Source: Actinoallomurus bryophytorum (GTDB lineage: Bacteria > Actinomycetota > Actinomycetes > Streptosporangiales > Streptosporangiaceae). Taken from it: a DNA stretch of 64,000 nucleotides. A program made the position numbers and the translations under genes. The notes under the pieces are model-generated. The model was not told the origin of the DNA and did no database searches. It worked only from the letters and a program-made list of their open reading frames with translations. The stretch spans positions 1,302,001 to 1,366,000 of the forward strand of contig NZ_VFOZ01000001.1 of assembly GCF_006716425.1 (NCBI RefSeq), written 5' to 3'. This document shows positions 62,423-64,000 of the stretch, piece by piece. How positions within the stretch are numbered: position 1 is the stretch's first letter; each line of letters begins with the position of its first letter.

Positions 62423-63868
62423 GTGAACCGCCCGACCCTACGCGATCTCCGCAAACCCCCCTGGCTGGCCGCTGGCGTGGTCGTCGTACTGGCGAGCGGG
62501 CTGGTGGCCGTGGGCGACTCGCCCGCGCACGGGACGACGCAGGCGACCGTACTGCGGGGCGACGTCACCGCCACCGCGGGCGCCGCGGGGACCGTACAGA
62601 GCGCCGACACGCGCGACCTGGTCTTCGGTACGTCCGGGACGGTGACCAAGATCGACGTCGCACCCGGCGACAAGGTACGGGCCGGTGCGGTCCTCGCACG
62701 CCTGGACGACGCCGACGCCAGGGAACAGGTCGACGTCGCGAAGGCGGCTCTCTCCGCGGCCGACGACACCTACGGCAAGGCACAGGAGGGAATCTGCGGC
62801 GGCCCCGGTGGCGGAGCGGGTGGAGCAGGGGGAACGGCCGGTGCCGAGCCCGCCGCTTACGCGTCCGGACCGGTACGCGGCCGTAGGCCGACCACCCGGC
62901 CGACTCCGAGCCCGACGCCCACCCCCACGAAGACCTCCCCCACCCCGAAGCCGACGCCGAGGCCGACCTCGAAGCCCACGCCGAGGCCCAACAGCCCCAG
63001 TCCGACGCCCACGAAGAAGCCCACCTCCAAGCCGACGCACTCACCCACCGGTCATCCGAGACCGACGGGCCACCCGAAACCGACCGGGCAGCCCGGACAG
63101 GGCCACGGATCCTCCGGCCACGCGTCCGGCGGCGGAGCGGGCCGGAGCGGAGGCGGCCGAGGCGGAGGCGGCGGCCGGGGCGGCGGCAGCGCGTGCAAGG
63201 TCAACTCGGTGGCGCTCGCCGCGGCGAGCGTGACCCAGGCCGAGGTCAAGGAACGCGATGCCGAGCGCACCCTGTCCGCGACCAAGCTCACCGCGCCGAT
63301 GGACGGCACCATCCTGTCCGTGGACGGCACGGTCGGCGGGCAGGTGGCGGGCCAGGGCAAGACAGGGTTCATCACCCTCGGCGACCTGGACGACCTACAG
63401 GTCCAGGCGATGTTCCCCCTGGGCGAGGTCAACCAGCTGAAACTCGGCCAACCTGCCACGATCGGTCTCGGCATGCTCGCCGGCCACACCTACCGCGGCA
63501 CGGTCGCCCGCATCGACCCGGCGGCCACGACCAGCGGCAGCCGCGCGCTGTTCGGTGTGATGGTCTCCCTGGACGAGGAACCGCCCGCGGGCCTGCGGAC
63601 CGGGATGAGCGCGACCGTCGAGGTGGTGACCGCGCAGACGGAGAGCACGCTGTACGTCCCGGTCGGAGCCGTCCACCCGAAGTCCGACGGCACCGCCACG
63701 GTCCTGGTCCGCCGCGACGGCCGGACGACGGTCCGCACCGTACGCACCGGAGTACGCGGCGACCGGTACATCGCGATCGCCTCCGGCCTGACCGCCGGCG
63801 ACCACGTCGTACTGCCGACCGGCACCGGTACGGACGGCTTCCCGAGCGACGCCTTCCCCGGCACCTGA
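62423..63868 (+). CDS. Second MacA/HlyD-like adaptor with a Pro/Thr/Lys-rich insert
   Basis: The protein has 481 residues from GTG 62423. The N-terminal anchor and lipoyl half are [22 protein letters not shown] and [25 protein letters not shown] (about 70-97). Where adaptors have a helical hairpin, this protein has about 120 residues of [17 protein letters not shown]-type and Gly-rich sequence (about 145-250, cysteines at its edges). The second lipoyl half [20 protein letters not shown] follows, with barrel and membrane-proximal domains. It is divergent from the MacAB operon and paralogous to its adaptor. The Pro-rich stalk could span the cell wall. No adjacent permease is seen to the right. 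Confidence 0.85.
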   Translation: MNRPTLRDLRKPPWLAAGVVVVLASGLVAVGDSPAHGTTQATVLRGDVTATAGAAGTVQSADTRDLVFGTSGTVTKIDVAPGDKVRAGAVLARLDDADAREQVDVAKAALSAADDTYGKAQEGICGGPGGGAGGAGGTAGAEPAAYASGPVRGRRPTTRPTPSPTPTPTKTSPTPKPTPRPTSKPTPRPNSPSPTPTKKPTSKPTHSPTGHPRPTGHPKPTGQPGQGHGSSGHASGGGAGRSGGGRGGGGGRGGGSACKVNSVALAAASVTQAEVKERDAERTLSATKLTAPMDGTILSVDGTVGGQVAGQGKTGFITLGDLDDLQVQAMFPLGEVNQLKLGQPATIGLGMLAGHTYRGTVARIDPAATTSGSRALFGVMVSLDEEPPAGLRTGMSATVEVVTAQTESTLYVPVGAVHPKSDGTATVLVRRDGRTTVRTVRTGVRGDRYIAIASGLTAGDHVVLPTGTGTDGFPSDAFPGT

Positions 63869-63956
63869 GGACCGCGAAGTCTCCCTGCGGCGCCCCGGCA
63901 CGAGAGATCTCCCGACCGCGCTGGCGGCGTTGGGGCGCAACAGGGGGTGAGGCTGG

Positions 63957-63991
63957 CCGACCCCGGGACCTGTCTCGAGGTCCTCGGTCGG
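63957..63991. terminator. Hairpin downstream of the second adaptor
   Basis: CCGACC (63957-63962) pairs with GGTCGG (63986-63991), and GGACCT (63966-63971) with AGGTCC (63978-63983), around a 6-base loop. It lies about 90 bases past the adaptor stop and is the only structure in the last 130 bases, which contain no supported gene. Confidence 0.5.
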
Positions 63992-64000
63992 GGCCCGCGC

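Noticed and set aside
63395-63940. 181-codon minus-strand frame at the right end
   Set aside because: It is the antisense shadow of the second adaptor gene; the last 130 bases hold only a hairpin.

Overview
The window is very GC-rich DNA with strong GC3 bias, many GTG/TTG starts, MocR, MarR and TetR regulators, Ser/Thr kinases, a DUF1707 protein and a class II fructose bisphosphatase. It is chromosomal DNA of an actinomycete. Gene content and the TcpC/TcpD/TcpE-type conjugation genes fit Streptosporangiales (for example Thermomonosporaceae) or a near relative; this assignment is inference. There is no rRNA, tRNA, CRISPR array, transposase or integrase in the window.

Layout. (1) 1-11.4 kb, all minus strand: a type IV secretion / conjugation-like operon, read from right to left as TcpC-like, TcpD-like, a giant TcpE-P-loop fusion, a VirB4 ATPase, a TrbL/VirB6-like channel protein, a small VirB8-like protein and the start of a peptidoglycan hydrolase cut by the window edge. 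(2) 11.5-25.2 kb: conserved actinobacterial housekeeping genes (ychF, rmuC, DUF6542, ispH, lipid-droplet-type protein, asnB, MarR, xseA, xseB, DUF4245, TetR, glpX). The order resembles, from memory, the Mycobacterium tuberculosis Rv1098c-Rv1112 region. (3) 25.2-33 kb: a sugar ABC importer with a DasR-like operator lying inside its promoter, a DUF1707 protein, a drug-type ABC exporter, an MFS transporter and an acyl-CoA dehydrogenase. (4) 34-34.8 kb: two frameshifted gene remnants (DUF6194 and MerR). (5) 34.7-45.5 kb: class I fumarase, a tiny membrane protein nested antisense in an EamA exporter gene, a MocR regulator, two divergent Ser/Thr kinases, class II fumarase FumC, and two SLT/transglycosylase-like secreted proteins, one of them behind two CRP-type palindromes. 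(6) 45.9-50 kb: phoH2, a Z-prenyl synthase and an ATP-type PEP carboxykinase with an elaborate upstream region. (7) 50-64 kb: a DHA2 exporter with TetR, an NlpC/P60 protein, a YyaL-like thioredoxin-domain protein, a small protein with an amyloid-signalling-like C-terminus, and a MacAB-type efflux cluster with two divergent adaptors.

How the genes fit together. Central carbon metabolism is over-represented: GlpX, two fumarases and PEPCK cover the gluconeogenic and TCA exits. DasR/HutC-like sequences occur both in the sugar importer promoter and upstream of pckA, which suggests, without proof, a shared GntR-type regulator. The most unusual items are the TcpE fusion whose P-loop has glutamine in place of the catalytic lysine, the amyloid-motif protein at 56.5 kb, the paired CRP-like palindromes at 45.7-45.8 kb, and the tandem dre-like repeats upstream of pckA. 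Several starts were moved from the longest open frame to a better-supported codon; the reason is given in each entry.
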